Numbered from the stretch's first letter, positions 16,807 to 24,433 are shown. The stretch is 45,066 nt of DNA from Flavobacteriaceae bacterium (GCA_030828565.1 JAURCF010000004.1:1-45066); one strand, 5' to 3'. Notes: generated by a model from the sequence alone, not told the origin. Translations and numbers: made by a program.

Positions 16807-18307
16807 AAACAACCTTAACGAAATCAAACAAAAAGAGTTAACTCCTGAAGATGTTGAAAACCAACTCAACATTTTTAAAAAAGGAAATCAATTCGTTTTT
16901 CTTGAATCAGCAGCTTCGATTAAAAATGGAATTTTAGTCTTGAATGATGAAGAACAATTACAGTTGCAACAAAAATACGAGGCTGCTGTTGACGACTTGA
17001 AAGTTGTAAACTTTGTACCCGCATCGGGAATGGCGACAAGAATGTTTAAGTTTTTGTATTTTTTTAAGACAACTTACAATTCAAGCAAACAGTCTCTGAA
17101 TGCATATTTGAACAACAATAAGTCCCACAAACTTCGGGAATTTATTGCAGGAATGGATAAGTTTCCTTTTTCAAAGCAAGTAGATGCAGAATTAGCCAAA
17201 AAGGGAATTCAAAGAACTCCCATCAACCAATACAGAATAGCATTTATAAATTTAGTTTTAAAACTATATGGAGAAATTCCAAAAGGGCTGGTTCCCTTTC
17301 ACAACTATCGAGGGGAAGTTGTAACAGCCTTTGAAGAGCAATTGTATGAATCGCTACATTATGCAAAATCGCGCCAATCAGTAAAACTTCATTTTACAAT
17401 CCCTCCCGAAAATTCTTTGATCATCAAGGAATTTTTGCAACCCATAGTATCTAAAATTTCTAAGCAACACAATGTTGCAGTTAAAATTGAATATTCACAC
17501 CAACATCCCAAAACCGATACGCTTGCTGTAAATCATAACAACAAGCCGATTCGAGACCATTGGGGTCAATTGGTTTTTCGAAATGGCGGACACGGATCGT
17601 TGCTTCACAACCTCAACGATTTGCATGCCGACATTGTGTTTATTAAAAACATTGACAATGTGTCTAAAAGAGATTGGCACGAAAAAAGAGCGCTTTATAA
17701 AAAAATATTGGCAGGAAAACTACTCGCTGTTCAAGAAAAATGTTTTGAGTGGCTTCATAAAATAGACGATGGATCAGCGAATCGAAAAGAATTGGAAATT
17801 TTTATCAAGGAAGAATTGAATCTTTCTTACTTGGTAGAATCCAATGATCAATTGTTTTTTGAAGCCTGTAAAAAAGCACTGCATCGACCTATTCGCGTTT
17901 GTGGAATGGTTAAAAATGAAGGAGAGCCTGGAGGAGGACCTTTTTGGGTTAGGAAGAATAATAAAAATTCTCTTCAAATTGTTGAGTCTGCTCAAGTTGA
18001 TATGAACAACAATAAACAAAAGAATATTTTCAAATCAGGGAGTCATTTTAATCCTGTTGACTTAGTTTGTGGGTTAAAAGATTACAAGGGTCAAAAATTT
18101 GATTTGACACAATTTTCCGATCCAAGCGCTTATTTAATTTCCAACAAATCGATGAGGGGAGCTTCAGTAAAAGCACTCGAACATCCCGGACTTTGGAATG
18201 GCTCTATGTCTTTGTGGACAACACTTTTTGTAGAAGTTCCCATTTTTACGTTCACTCCTGTAAAATCGTCAAACGAACTATTACGTCCAGGGCATCAAGT
18301 GTATTAA
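16790..18307 (+). CDS. DUF4301 protein, possible UDP-sugar-pyrophosphorylase-like nucleotidyltransferase
   Basis: A 505-residue soluble protein of the Bacteroidota family I recognise as DUF4301, without a proven function. Three stretches recall UDP-sugar pyrophosphorylases: NFVPASGMATRMFK near 75 (compare the G-x-GTRM nucleotide loop), EIPKGLVPFH near 165, and GGHGSLLHNLNDLHADIVFI then KNIDN near 266-290 (compare GHGG...vfv.NIDN). Conserved-looking late motifs are GEPGGGPFWV and SHFNPVDLVC. This suggests a GT-A nucleotidyltransferase fold; the reaction is not known. It overlaps the kinase gene by 17 bases and is last in the cluster, followed 25 bases later by the riboswitch promoter. Confidence 0.8.
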   Translation: MLPFTKNNLNEIKQKELTPEDVENQLNIFKKGNQFVFLESAASIKNGILVLNDEEQLQLQQKYEAAVDDLKVVNFVPASGMATRMFKFLYFFKTTYNSSKQSLNAYLNNNKSHKLREFIAGMDKFPFSKQVDAELAKKGIQRTPINQYRIAFINLVLKLYGEIPKGLVPFHNYRGEVVTAFEEQLYESLHYAKSRQSVKLHFTIPPENSLIIKEFLQPIVSKISKQHNVAVKIEYSHQHPKTDTLAVNHNNKPIRDHWGQLVFRNGGHGSLLHNLNDLHADIVFIKNIDNVSKRDWHEKRALYKKILAGKLLAVQEKCFEWLHKIDDGSANRKELEIFIKEELNLSYLVESNDQLFFEACKKALHRPIRVCGMVKNEGEPGGGPFWVRKNNKNSLQIVESAQVDMNNNKQKNIFKSGSHFNPVDLVCGLKDYKGQKFDLTQFSDPSAYLISNKSMRGASVKALEHPGLWNGSMSLWTTLFVEVPIFTFTPVKSSNELLRPGHQVY

Positions 18308-18332
18308 ACCGGGATTTTAACTTTAATTTCTT

Positions 18333-18340
18333 TATATTTG
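18333..18340 (+). promoter_or_regulatory. Promoter -7 element for the TPP-riboswitch transcript
   Basis: TATATTTG is an exact TAnnTTTG match located seven bases before the aptamer P1 strand. Transcription would therefore start at or just before the riboswitch, giving the receptor gene its own regulated transcript. Confidence 0.75.
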
Positions 18341-18347
18341 CATTGTC

Positions 18348-18424
18348 TCATAAGGGGTGCCCAACCAATCGGGCTGAGATCATACCCAATGAACCTGGGC
18401 GGATAATGCCGCCAAGGGATTTGA
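18348..18424 (+). promoter_or_regulatory. TPP (thi-box) riboswitch
   Basis: The conserved thi-box elements appear in order: GGGGTGCCC (18354-18362), CTGAGA (18374-18379), ATACCCAATGAACCTG (ending 18397), GGATAATGCC (18401-18410) and AAGGGA (18414-18419). A P1 helix can form between TCATAA (18348-18353, one bulge) and TTTGA (18420-18424). The aptamer senses thiamine pyrophosphate and precedes the TonB receptor gene by 67 bases, so the receptor should be expressed when thiamine is scarce. Confidence 0.95.
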
Positions 18425-18458
18425 AAAAGTACATTAGTAATCTTTATACAGAATAATA

Positions 18459-18494
18459 ACCCCTTTTATTTGTATTTGTTTTTTTATACAAATG
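18459..18494 (+). promoter_or_regulatory. Candidate riboswitch expression platform
   Basis: ACCCCTT (18459-18465) is complementary to AAGGGGT (18352-18358) at the 5' side of the aptamer, so it could compete with P1. Immediately after it, ATTTGTAT (18468-18475) and ATACAAAT (18486-18493) form an 8-bp hairpin whose second arm covers the first two bases of the receptor start codon (18492-18494). No classical terminator is seen, so translational control is the simpler reading. Confidence 0.5.
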
Positions 18495-20666
18495 AAACAT
18501 TCTTTTTTTCTAATAATTTTTTTGATGGCTGACTCGATGATGGCGCAATCCAAACCGACTGATTCTATTCAAAAACCAACCTTTGAATTGGAGGAAGTAA
18601 TGGTGGCAGCCCTTCGTGTCGATGCCAATTCGCCGGTAACTTTTTCCAATCTGTCCAAAAAAGAGTTGTCTCAACGAAATTTGGGGCAAGACATTCCTAT
18701 TTTAATGAAATACCTTCCAGGAGTTGTTACAACTTCTGATGCGGGAGCAGGGATTGGATATACAGGAATTCGTGTTCGAGGAAGCGATGCTACTCGCGTC
18801 AACGTAACTTTGAACGGAATTCCGCTCAACGATGCCGAATCTCATGGAGTATGGTGGGTAAATATGCCCGATTTTGCATCTTCTACAGAGAGCCTTCAAC
18901 TGCAAAGGGGAGTCGGCACATCCACCAACGGTTCCGGAGCATTTGGAGCGAGCCTCAATCTGCTTACCGATGCGGTAGCAACACTCCCTGGGGTTGAATT
19001 GTCCAATTCTTTGGGAAGTTTTAATACCCTGAAGTCCACTTTGAAATTTACAACGGGCCTGTTAAACAATCGTATTGAATTTGCCGGACGACTGTCTTCC
19101 ATTCAATCGGAGGGATACATTGATAGAGCGACTTCAGACTTAGAATCGTTTTTTCTACAAGCTTCTTATTTGAATGACAACACCTTGATTAAAGCCTTGG
19201 CTTTTGGAGGTCACGAAGTTACTTATCAGTCTTGGAATGGTATTGAAGACAAAGAAACATTACGCACCCATCGCACTTATAATTCGGCAGGAAAATATAC
19301 TGATGAGAATGACAACGTTCAATTTTATGACAATGAAGTAGATAATTACAAACAAGACCATTTTCAATTGCATTGGAATCAAAAATGGGACGCATCTTTA
19401 AGCACCAATATCGCACTACATTATACCCATGGCAGAGGATTTTATGAACAATACAAAGAAGATCAATCTTTTTCAGAATACAATTTGACTCCCATTATTG
19501 TGGGTTCGACAACCCTAAATACAACCGATTTGATTCGAAGAAAATGGTTGAAAAATGATTTTTATGGAACAACGGTTTCAATAAATTATAAAAAATCATC
19601 TGTGGATTGGACTTTAGGAAGTTCTTTGAACACCTACGAAGGAGATCATTTTGGAGAAGTAATTTGGGCACGTAATGCAGGTAACAGTGAGATTCGCAAC
19701 CGATATTACGACAATTTTGGAAACAAAAAAGAAGCCAATGTATTTTCAAAACTCGAGATTCAATTGACTAGTCAATGGCTTGGGTATTTGGATCTTCAAT
19801 ACCGTTCTTTAAATTACGAAGCCGACGCTCTTTTTGAAGGTAACAAAGTGGATGCGACTTTTGAATTCTTTAATCCCAAAGCTGGACTTACATTCAAGCA
19901 TAATAGCAATCATTATTTTTATACATCTTATGCCAGAGCGCAAAGAGAACCCAACCGAACGGATTATGAAAATGGCACTCCGCTTCCAGAAATTTTGGAT
20001 GATTTTGAATTAGGTTGGCGCTTCCAATCGGGAAGCTCTCGAGTCAATACAAATCTTTATTACATGAAATACCAAGATCAACTGGTGTTGACAGGAGCTA
20101 TAGACGATGTTGGAGCTCCTATTCGCGCCAATGTTGGAGATAGTTATCGACTGGGACTTGAAATAGATGCCCTGATTGCGCTTACTGATAAATGGGTAAT
20201 TCATCCTACAGTATCATTAAGTAAAAATAAAAACAAAGATTACATCTTTAAGCGAAACGGTAAATTAGAAACTTTGGGCGATACTCATATAGCATATTCG
20301 CCAGAAGTTGTTGTTTCCAATGCAATTCAATACCAACCCTCCGATCGATTGCAATTATCGCTTCTTACAAAATATGTTGGGGAACAATATTTGGGTAATT
20401 TAGACTCCCAAAATTCATTGTTAGAAGCCTATGCAATTAGCGATTTGAGTGTTCAATATCAGTGGAATTTTTCCTCTGTGATTGATAGTTTGGAGCTCAA
20501 TCTTTTGATCAATAATATTTTTGATGCATCCTATATTTCTAACGGATACTTTTATACTTATGACGATGACTGGTCACAACCGGGTGAAGTCAAAACTATT
20601 GAAGGTACTGGGTACTATCCGCAGGCAGGAATTCATTTTTTACTGGGAGTTCGACTAAAAATTTAA
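18492..20666 (+). CDS. TonB-dependent receptor under TPP riboswitch control (probable thiamine receptor)
   Basis: A 724-residue outer-membrane receptor. The signal peptide ends around MMA-QS (residues 18/19); a TonB-box-like LEEVMVAALRV follows. The plug spans about 45-160 (LSQRNLGQDIPILMKYLPGV, GIRVRGSDATRVNVTLNGIP, LQRGVGTSTNGSGAFGASLN) and a 22-strand-type barrel fills the rest, with FYTSYARAQREPNRTDY and a final LLGVRLKI strand. The TPP riboswitch in its leader points to thiamine or a thiamine precursor as ligand, like the OMR/OMthi receptors of other Bacteroidota. The start ATG is the first after the riboswitch. The stop interlocks with the convergent Rieske-like gene. Confidence 0.92.
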   Translation: MKHSFFLIIFLMADSMMAQSKPTDSIQKPTFELEEVMVAALRVDANSPVTFSNLSKKELSQRNLGQDIPILMKYLPGVVTTSDAGAGIGYTGIRVRGSDATRVNVTLNGIPLNDAESHGVWWVNMPDFASSTESLQLQRGVGTSTNGSGAFGASLNLLTDAVATLPGVELSNSLGSFNTLKSTLKFTTGLLNNRIEFAGRLSSIQSEGYIDRATSDLESFFLQASYLNDNTLIKALAFGGHEVTYQSWNGIEDKETLRTHRTYNSAGKYTDENDNVQFYDNEVDNYKQDHFQLHWNQKWDASLSTNIALHYTHGRGFYEQYKEDQSFSEYNLTPIIVGSTTLNTTDLIRRKWLKNDFYGTTVSINYKKSSVDWTLGSSLNTYEGDHFGEVIWARNAGNSEIRNRYYDNFGNKKEANVFSKLEIQLTSQWLGYLDLQYRSLNYEADALFEGNKVDATFEFFNPKAGLTFKHNSNHYFYTSYARAQREPNRTDYENGTPLPEILDDFELGWRFQSGSSRVNTNLYYMKYQDQLVLTGAIDDVGAPIRANVGDSYRLGLEIDALIALTDKWVIHPTVSLSKNKNKDYIFKRNGKLETLGDTHIAYSPEVVVSNAIQYQPSDRLQLSLLTKYVGEQYLGNLDSQNSLLEAYAISDLSVQYQWNFSSVIDSLELNLLINNIFDASYISNGYFYTYDDDWSQPGEVKTIEGTGYYPQAGIHFLLGVRLKI

Positions 20667-21100
20667 TTAGAAATCACAATCGTATTTCCGTTTTTTTGAG
20701 CGCGATAATTTAATAAAGTATACAGCTTGGTATCGGATGAACTGTCTGTTAAAATTTGTCCAGTAGCAAGACTGTATTCATAGTCTTCGCAGTTGCATTT
20801 ACTCAACACACCGACTATTTCCATGGTTGAACAGTCGTTGGGCGCGTGATTGGGGCAGCTTGCCTCCCATGCCATAAATTGATCGTTCAAGTTAAAAACC
20901 AAAAGACCTCTTATTCCACCTTGGGCAATGTATTGCGTTCCTCCCGAAAACCGAAGATTGTCGTATTGTGGAAGATTAAGATTGATAGGATATTCAAAAG
21001 AAATTTCTGTTAAATAAGGGTTCCGATCTACCGTACTTTTATCACAACTCATAATGAGCCCAGAAATCAACAATAAAATTAACGGAGTTGAAACTTTCAT
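20663..21100 (-). CDS. Rieske-like lipoprotein with altered ligand motifs
   Basis: A 145-residue lipoprotein with lipobox IMSC (Cys 19). The body has the small beta-sandwich pattern of Rieske domains: GLLVFNLNDQFMAWEASCPN, then the second loop SKCNCEDYEYSLATGQ and a late LLNYRAQKNGNTIVI strand. Canonical Rieske ligands are C-x-H and C-x2-H. Here the first box is CPNH (C82, H85) with an extra C90, and the second is C-N-C-E (C102, C104), where a glutamate replaces the expected histidine. The fold call is moderate; binding of a 2Fe-2S cluster is doubtful. It lies convergent with the thiamine receptor; a functional link is only positional. Confidence 0.7.
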   Translation of the reverse strand: MKVSTPLILLLISGLIMSCDKSTVDRNPYLTEISFEYPINLNLPQYDNLRFSGGTQYIAQGGIRGLLVFNLNDQFMAWEASCPNHAPNDCSTMEIVGVLSKCNCEDYEYSLATGQILTDSSSDTKLYTLLNYRAQKNGNTIVISN

Positions 21101-21148
21101 AAGTTGTTCAATTTAATTACAAAGTAACGTCAAAATTTAATTATTTCG

Positions 21149-21156
21149 TACATTTG
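21149..21156 (+). promoter_or_regulatory. Promoter -7 element for greA
   Basis: TACATTTG matches TAnnTTTG and lies 52 bases upstream of the greA start codon, in the divergent gap after the lipoprotein gene. Confidence 0.6.
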
Positions 21157-21208
21157 TTTGAAATCCTGTTCGTTAGCGAGGGATTTTTGTGTTTAAAAAA
21201 TAGCCGTT

Positions 21209-21682
21209 ATGAGCAACTTATCTTATTATACCGCAGAAGGATTAAAAAAATTGAGAGACGAACTTAACTATCTTAAAGATATTGAACGCCCCAAAGCATC
21301 TCAGGCCATTGCTGAGGCTAGGGACAAGGGTGATTTGAGCGAAAATGCAGAATACGATGCTGCCAAAGAAGCCCAAGGATTGCTTGAACTCAAAATTGCC
21401 AAATTGGAGGAAACATATGCAGGCGCTCGTCTTATCGATGAATCTCAACTCGACACCTCAAAAGCGTTGGTGCTTTCGCGAGTAAAAATTAAAAACCTTA
21501 ATAACGGAATGGAAATGACCTACACCTTGGTTGCGGAAAGCGAGGCAGATTTGAAATCCGGAAAAATATCCGTCAATTCGCCAATTGGAAAAGGACTGCT
21601 CGGAAAATCTGTTGGCGAAATTGCTGAGCTTCAGGTACCTAATGGGGCTTTAAAATTTGAAATTCTTTCCATCGAACGATAG
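21209..21682 (+). CDS. greA: Transcription elongation factor GreA
   Basis: Rescues backtracked RNA polymerase by stimulating transcript cleavage through the secondary channel. The 157 residues show the N-terminal coiled coil (GLKKLRDELNYLKDIERPKA) with the acidic tip region GDLSENAEYDAAKEAQG carrying the catalytic acidic residues, and the C-terminal FKBP-like domain (SPIGKGLLGKSVGEIAEL). Length matches the family exactly. The HIT gene follows after three bases, so both are in one transcript. Confidence 0.97.
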   Translation: MSNLSYYTAEGLKKLRDELNYLKDIERPKASQAIAEARDKGDLSENAEYDAAKEAQGLLELKIAKLEETYAGARLIDESQLDTSKALVLSRVKIKNLNNGMEMTYTLVAESEADLKSGKISVNSPIGKGLLGKSVGEIAELQVPNGALKFEILSIER

Positions 21683-21685
21683 ATA

Positions 21686-22075
21686 ATGGCAACTATTTTT
21701 ACAAAGATTATTACTGGCGAAATACCGTGTTACAAAGTTCATGAAAATGAACATTTCATCGCATTTTTAGACATCAACCCCAATGCTAGAGGTCACACTC
21801 TTTGTGTTCCAAAAAAGGAAACGAACAAACTTTTTGACCTTAACGATTCAGAATACACGGCTTTGATGAATTTTTCTAAACAAGTAGCCCTTGCGCTCCG
21901 AAAAGCGGTTCCTTGCTTGCGAATAGGAATGTCAGTAATTGGGTTAGAAGTTCCCCACGTTCACGTTCACTTGATTCCTCTTCACAGTATGGAAAACGCA
22001 ACGTTTCAACACAAAGTTTCCCTGAAACCCCAAGAATTCGAAGCGTTGGCTAGTCAGATTCGACAGTATCTTTAG
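21686..22075 (+). CDS. HIT family protein (histidine triad hydrolase)
   Basis: A 129-residue nucleotide phosphoramidase-type protein of the HINT/Fhit superfamily. It begins with ATIFTKIITGEIPCYKVHEN and NPNARGHTLCVPK, and carries the catalytic triad HVHVHLIP near 91-95. Such proteins hydrolyse AMP-N linked substrates such as aminoacyl adenylates. It is co-transcribed with greA (3-base gap). Its 3' end overlaps the convergent sensor kinase gene by 26 bases. Confidence 0.93.
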   Translation: MATIFTKIITGEIPCYKVHENEHFIAFLDINPNARGHTLCVPKKETNKLFDLNDSEYTALMNFSKQVALALRKAVPCLRIGMSVIGLEVPHVHVHLIPLHSMENATFQHKVSLKPQEFEALASQIRQYL

Positions 22076-23240
22076 TAATTAATTTCAAAACAATCTCCAT
22101 AGTAGTCCCCTTTTCAGGATGGGTTTCCTTTAGCCTTAAAAAACCGTTGTGATAATCTTCTACAATTCTTTTTGCTAACGACAATCCCAGACCCCAACCT
22201 CTTTTTTTATTGGTCACACCCGGAGAAAATATGGTTTTCTGTAGCTTTTTTGGAATCCCAGATCCTGTGTCGGAAATCATGATTTTAATAAAATGATCTT
22301 GAACTTGGGTTTCAACCCTAATTGTGCCTTCTCCTTTCATGGCGTCAATGCCGTTTTTAATTAAATTTTCAATGACCCACCCATACAAAGGACTGCTAAG
22401 TGGTGTAAAATATTTTTGATCAGGAAGGTTGATGTCAAATGCAATCAAAGACGAACTGCGTTCTTTTAGATACGTGACTATAGATTGAGTTTCTTTTATA
22501 ATATCGGTTGGAGCAAGGGACGGGTTTGAACCAATTTTTGAAAAACGATCTGTAATGGTCTCCAGCCTTTTCAAATCTTTTTTCATAGAATCTAGAGCGT
22601 CTTTTGATATTTTTTCGGATTCCAAAAGTGCTACCCATCCCATTAAAGACGAAAGCGGTGTTCCAATTTGATGTGCTGTTTCTTTTGCCATTCCTGTCCA
22701 TAACTTGTTTTGAATGGCCACTCGAGAGGTTTTGTAAAAGACAAATAGAATTGTTGCAAACACCAAAACAATTGAAAACAGTGCTAAGGGATAGAATCGA
22801 ATTTTTTTAAGAAATGCCGAATGTCCGTAATATAAGGTTTGGTTGACATCCGAACCGTATCGAATCTGAATGGGAGGATTTTCTAACCTAATGCGTTTCA
22901 ATATAGATTTCAAATAGGTAGAATCATTTTTTAAAGCACGCCTTTCATCAATATTACTAAATCGAAGAATTTCCCCATTTTCATCGACAAGAATCATAGG
23001 ATTTTTAGTGTTTTCGGTTAAAATTTTAAAAGAGACTTCCCCAATGTTAGAATTCAAATCGGTAGTTTTAAGCAATTCTTTTTGCGCCAAAGCCCACAAT
23101 TCCATACGCTGTCTTTCGTCCTCTTTACTGGAAGAAATCAACAGGCTGGTATTCCATAAAATCAATCCAACAATTAGAACAGATCCCACAATAAGAAGCC
23201 ACCTCCAAAGACTATCCGATGATTTTTGAATGAATTTCAT
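22050..23240 (-). CDS. Orphan sensor histidine kinase
   Basis: A 396-residue membrane kinase: first membrane helix about 13-33 (LLIVGSVLIVGLILWNTSLL), a periplasmic region of roughly 110 residues with LTENTKNPMILVDENGEILR, a second helix near 148-168, then the phosphoacceptor H-box ETAHQIGTPLSSLMGW (about H188) and the ATPase domain with N box ENLIKNGIDAMKG, ISDTGSGIPKK, and GWGLGLSLAKRIV. No response regulator is adjacent, so the partner is elsewhere. Input signal unknown. It is convergent with, and overlaps, the HIT gene. Confidence 0.92.
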   Translation of the reverse strand: MKFIQKSSDSLWRWLLIVGSVLIVGLILWNTSLLISSSKEDERQRMELWALAQKELLKTTDLNSNIGEVSFKILTENTKNPMILVDENGEILRFSNIDERRALKNDSTYLKSILKRIRLENPPIQIRYGSDVNQTLYYGHSAFLKKIRFYPLALFSIVLVFATILFVFYKTSRVAIQNKLWTGMAKETAHQIGTPLSSLMGWVALLESEKISKDALDSMKKDLKRLETITDRFSKIGSNPSLAPTDIIKETQSIVTYLKERSSSLIAFDINLPDQKYFTPLSSPLYGWVIENLIKNGIDAMKGEGTIRVETQVQDHFIKIMISDTGSGIPKKLQKTIFSPGVTNKKRGWGLGLSLAKRIVEDYHNGFLRLKETHPEKGTTMEIVLKLITKDTVESD

Positions 23241-23300
23241 ACAATTGATTATTTGCTAATATAACAGAATTAATTTTAGTTCTGTGTCCTCAAAAAAACG

Positions 23301-23308
23301 TATTTTTG
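23301..23308 (+). promoter_or_regulatory. Promoter -7 element for the DUF3127 gene
   Basis: TATTTTTG matches TAnnTTTG and ends 21 bases before the start codon, predicting a leader of only about 15 bases. Confidence 0.65.
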
Positions 23309-23329
23309 TAAGAACAAATTATAATTATT

Positions 23330-23707
23330 ATGGAAATTTCTGGCAAAATTAAACTCATTGACCAAACCAAAGAATACGGATCCAAAGGATTTAAAAAACG
23401 TGAGGTGGTTATTACCACTGAGGAACAATACCCTCAATCCATTTTAGTAGAATTTGTTCAAGACAAATGCGATTTACTCAACGCCTTTGCTGTGGGTCAG
23501 TCGGTAAAAATTGGCATCAACATTCGAGGAAGAGAGTGGGTAAACCCACAAGGGGAAACCAAGTATTTTAATTCCATTCAAGGATGGCGTATTGAAAATA
23601 TGACAGCTCCTCAGGGCACCCCTGATTTACCTCCAACACCTCCTGCCGAGGCTTTTGAGCCTGCTACAGACTTGAATAGCGACGAACCCGACGATCTGCC
23701 GTTTTAA
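23330..23707 (+). CDS. DUF3127 protein with SSB-like acidic C-terminal tip
   Basis: A 125-residue protein of the Bacteroidota family DUF3127. Residues 1-100 look like a compact all-beta OB-type domain (MEISGKIKLIDQTKEYGSKG, KKREVVITTEEQYPQSILVE, VKIGINIRGREW, YFNSIQGWRIENM). A proline-rich linker (TPDLPPTPPAEAFEP) leads to the C-terminus DEPDDLPF, almost identical to the partner-recruiting tip of SSB (PSDDLPF) in this same window. That architecture suggests a single-stranded nucleic acid binder that uses SSB-type partners. The function is not established. It is a monocistronic gene with its own promoter. Confidence 0.85.
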   Translation: MEISGKIKLIDQTKEYGSKGFKKREVVITTEEQYPQSILVEFVQDKCDLLNAFAVGQSVKIGINIRGREWVNPQGETKYFNSIQGWRIENMTAPQGTPDLPPTPPAEAFEPATDLNSDEPDDLPF

Positions 23708-23750
23708 TCATTTTTCTGTTCGGTTCGTTATTTTTAGAGAAGTGTTTTTT

Positions 23751-23779
23751 GCATTCAACCCTCTTTTTGGGTAAATTAG
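23751..23779 (+). promoter_or_regulatory. Possible promoter for aat
   Basis: TTTTG ending at 23751, 20 bases of spacer and TAAATTAG (23772-23779, one mismatch to TAnnTTTG) precede the aat start by 18 bases. Confidence 0.4.
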
Positions 23780-23797
23780 TAGCAACAACCAATTCCT

Positions 23798-24433
23798 ATG
23801 TTTGAACTTACAGATCGTTTCGAATTTCCTTCTCCCAATTCAGCCAATTCGCAAGGAATTGTTGCTGTGGGTGGCGATTTGAATCCAAAACGTGTTTTGT
23901 TGGCCTATCAACAAGGTATTTTTCCTTGGTTTGAACAAGACGATTTTTTGATTTGGTGGAGTCCCGATCCTAGAATGGTATTGTATTTAGAAAATCTAAA
24001 AATTTCTAAAAGCATGCGCCAGTTGCTTCGTAACAATCCTTTTGAAGTGACTTTCAACAAAGCCTTTTATGAGGTCGTTGCATCCTGTGCAAAAGTAAAA
24101 CGATTTGGACAAACAGGTACTTGGATTACTCCCGGATTGATGAACGCCTATCAAGAACTTCACGAACAAGGAGATGCTTTTTCGGTAGAAGTATGGGAAC
24201 ACGGAAAGTTGGTTGGCGGTTTGTACGGAATCGATGTCGATCCCGTTTTTTGTGGCGAAAGTATGTTTTCGAAAGTAAGTAATGCCAGTAAAGTTGCTTT
24301 GATTTATTTGGTTCGAGAGCTTAAAAAACAACACTACAGACTTATAGATTGTCAAGTACCAACGGCTCATTTGGCAAGTATGGGTGCCGAGGTAATTTCC
24401 AGAGAGAAATTTTTAAATTACCTGAAAAACTAA
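23798..24433 (+). CDS. aat: Leucyl/phenylalanyl-tRNA-protein transferase
   Basis: Attaches Leu or Phe from aminoacyl-tRNA to proteins with N-terminal Lys or Arg, marking them for ClpAP (N-degron pathway). The 211-residue protein shows the family hallmarks: GIVAVGGDLNPKRVLLAYQQ, GIFPWFEQDD, WWSPDPRMVLYLENLKISKS, TGTWITPGLMNAYQELHEQG and VGGLYGIDVDPVFCGESMFS. Length is slightly below the E. coli enzyme (about 234). The stop codon interlocks with that of the convergent tag gene (CTAA). Confidence 0.96.
   Translation: MFELTDRFEFPSPNSANSQGIVAVGGDLNPKRVLLAYQQGIFPWFEQDDFLIWWSPDPRMVLYLENLKISKSMRQLLRNNPFEVTFNKAFYEVVASCAKVKRFGQTGTWITPGLMNAYQELHEQGDAFSVEVWEHGKLVGGLYGIDVDPVFCGESMFSKVSNASKVALIYLVRELKKQHYRLIDCQVPTAHLASMGAEVISREKFLNYLKN

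Noticed and set aside
18468-18493. Hairpin with T-rich loop as an intrinsic terminator of the riboswitch
   Set aside because: The stem is A/T only, the T run is in the loop rather than after the stem, and the start codon lies in the 3' arm, so a translational role fits better.
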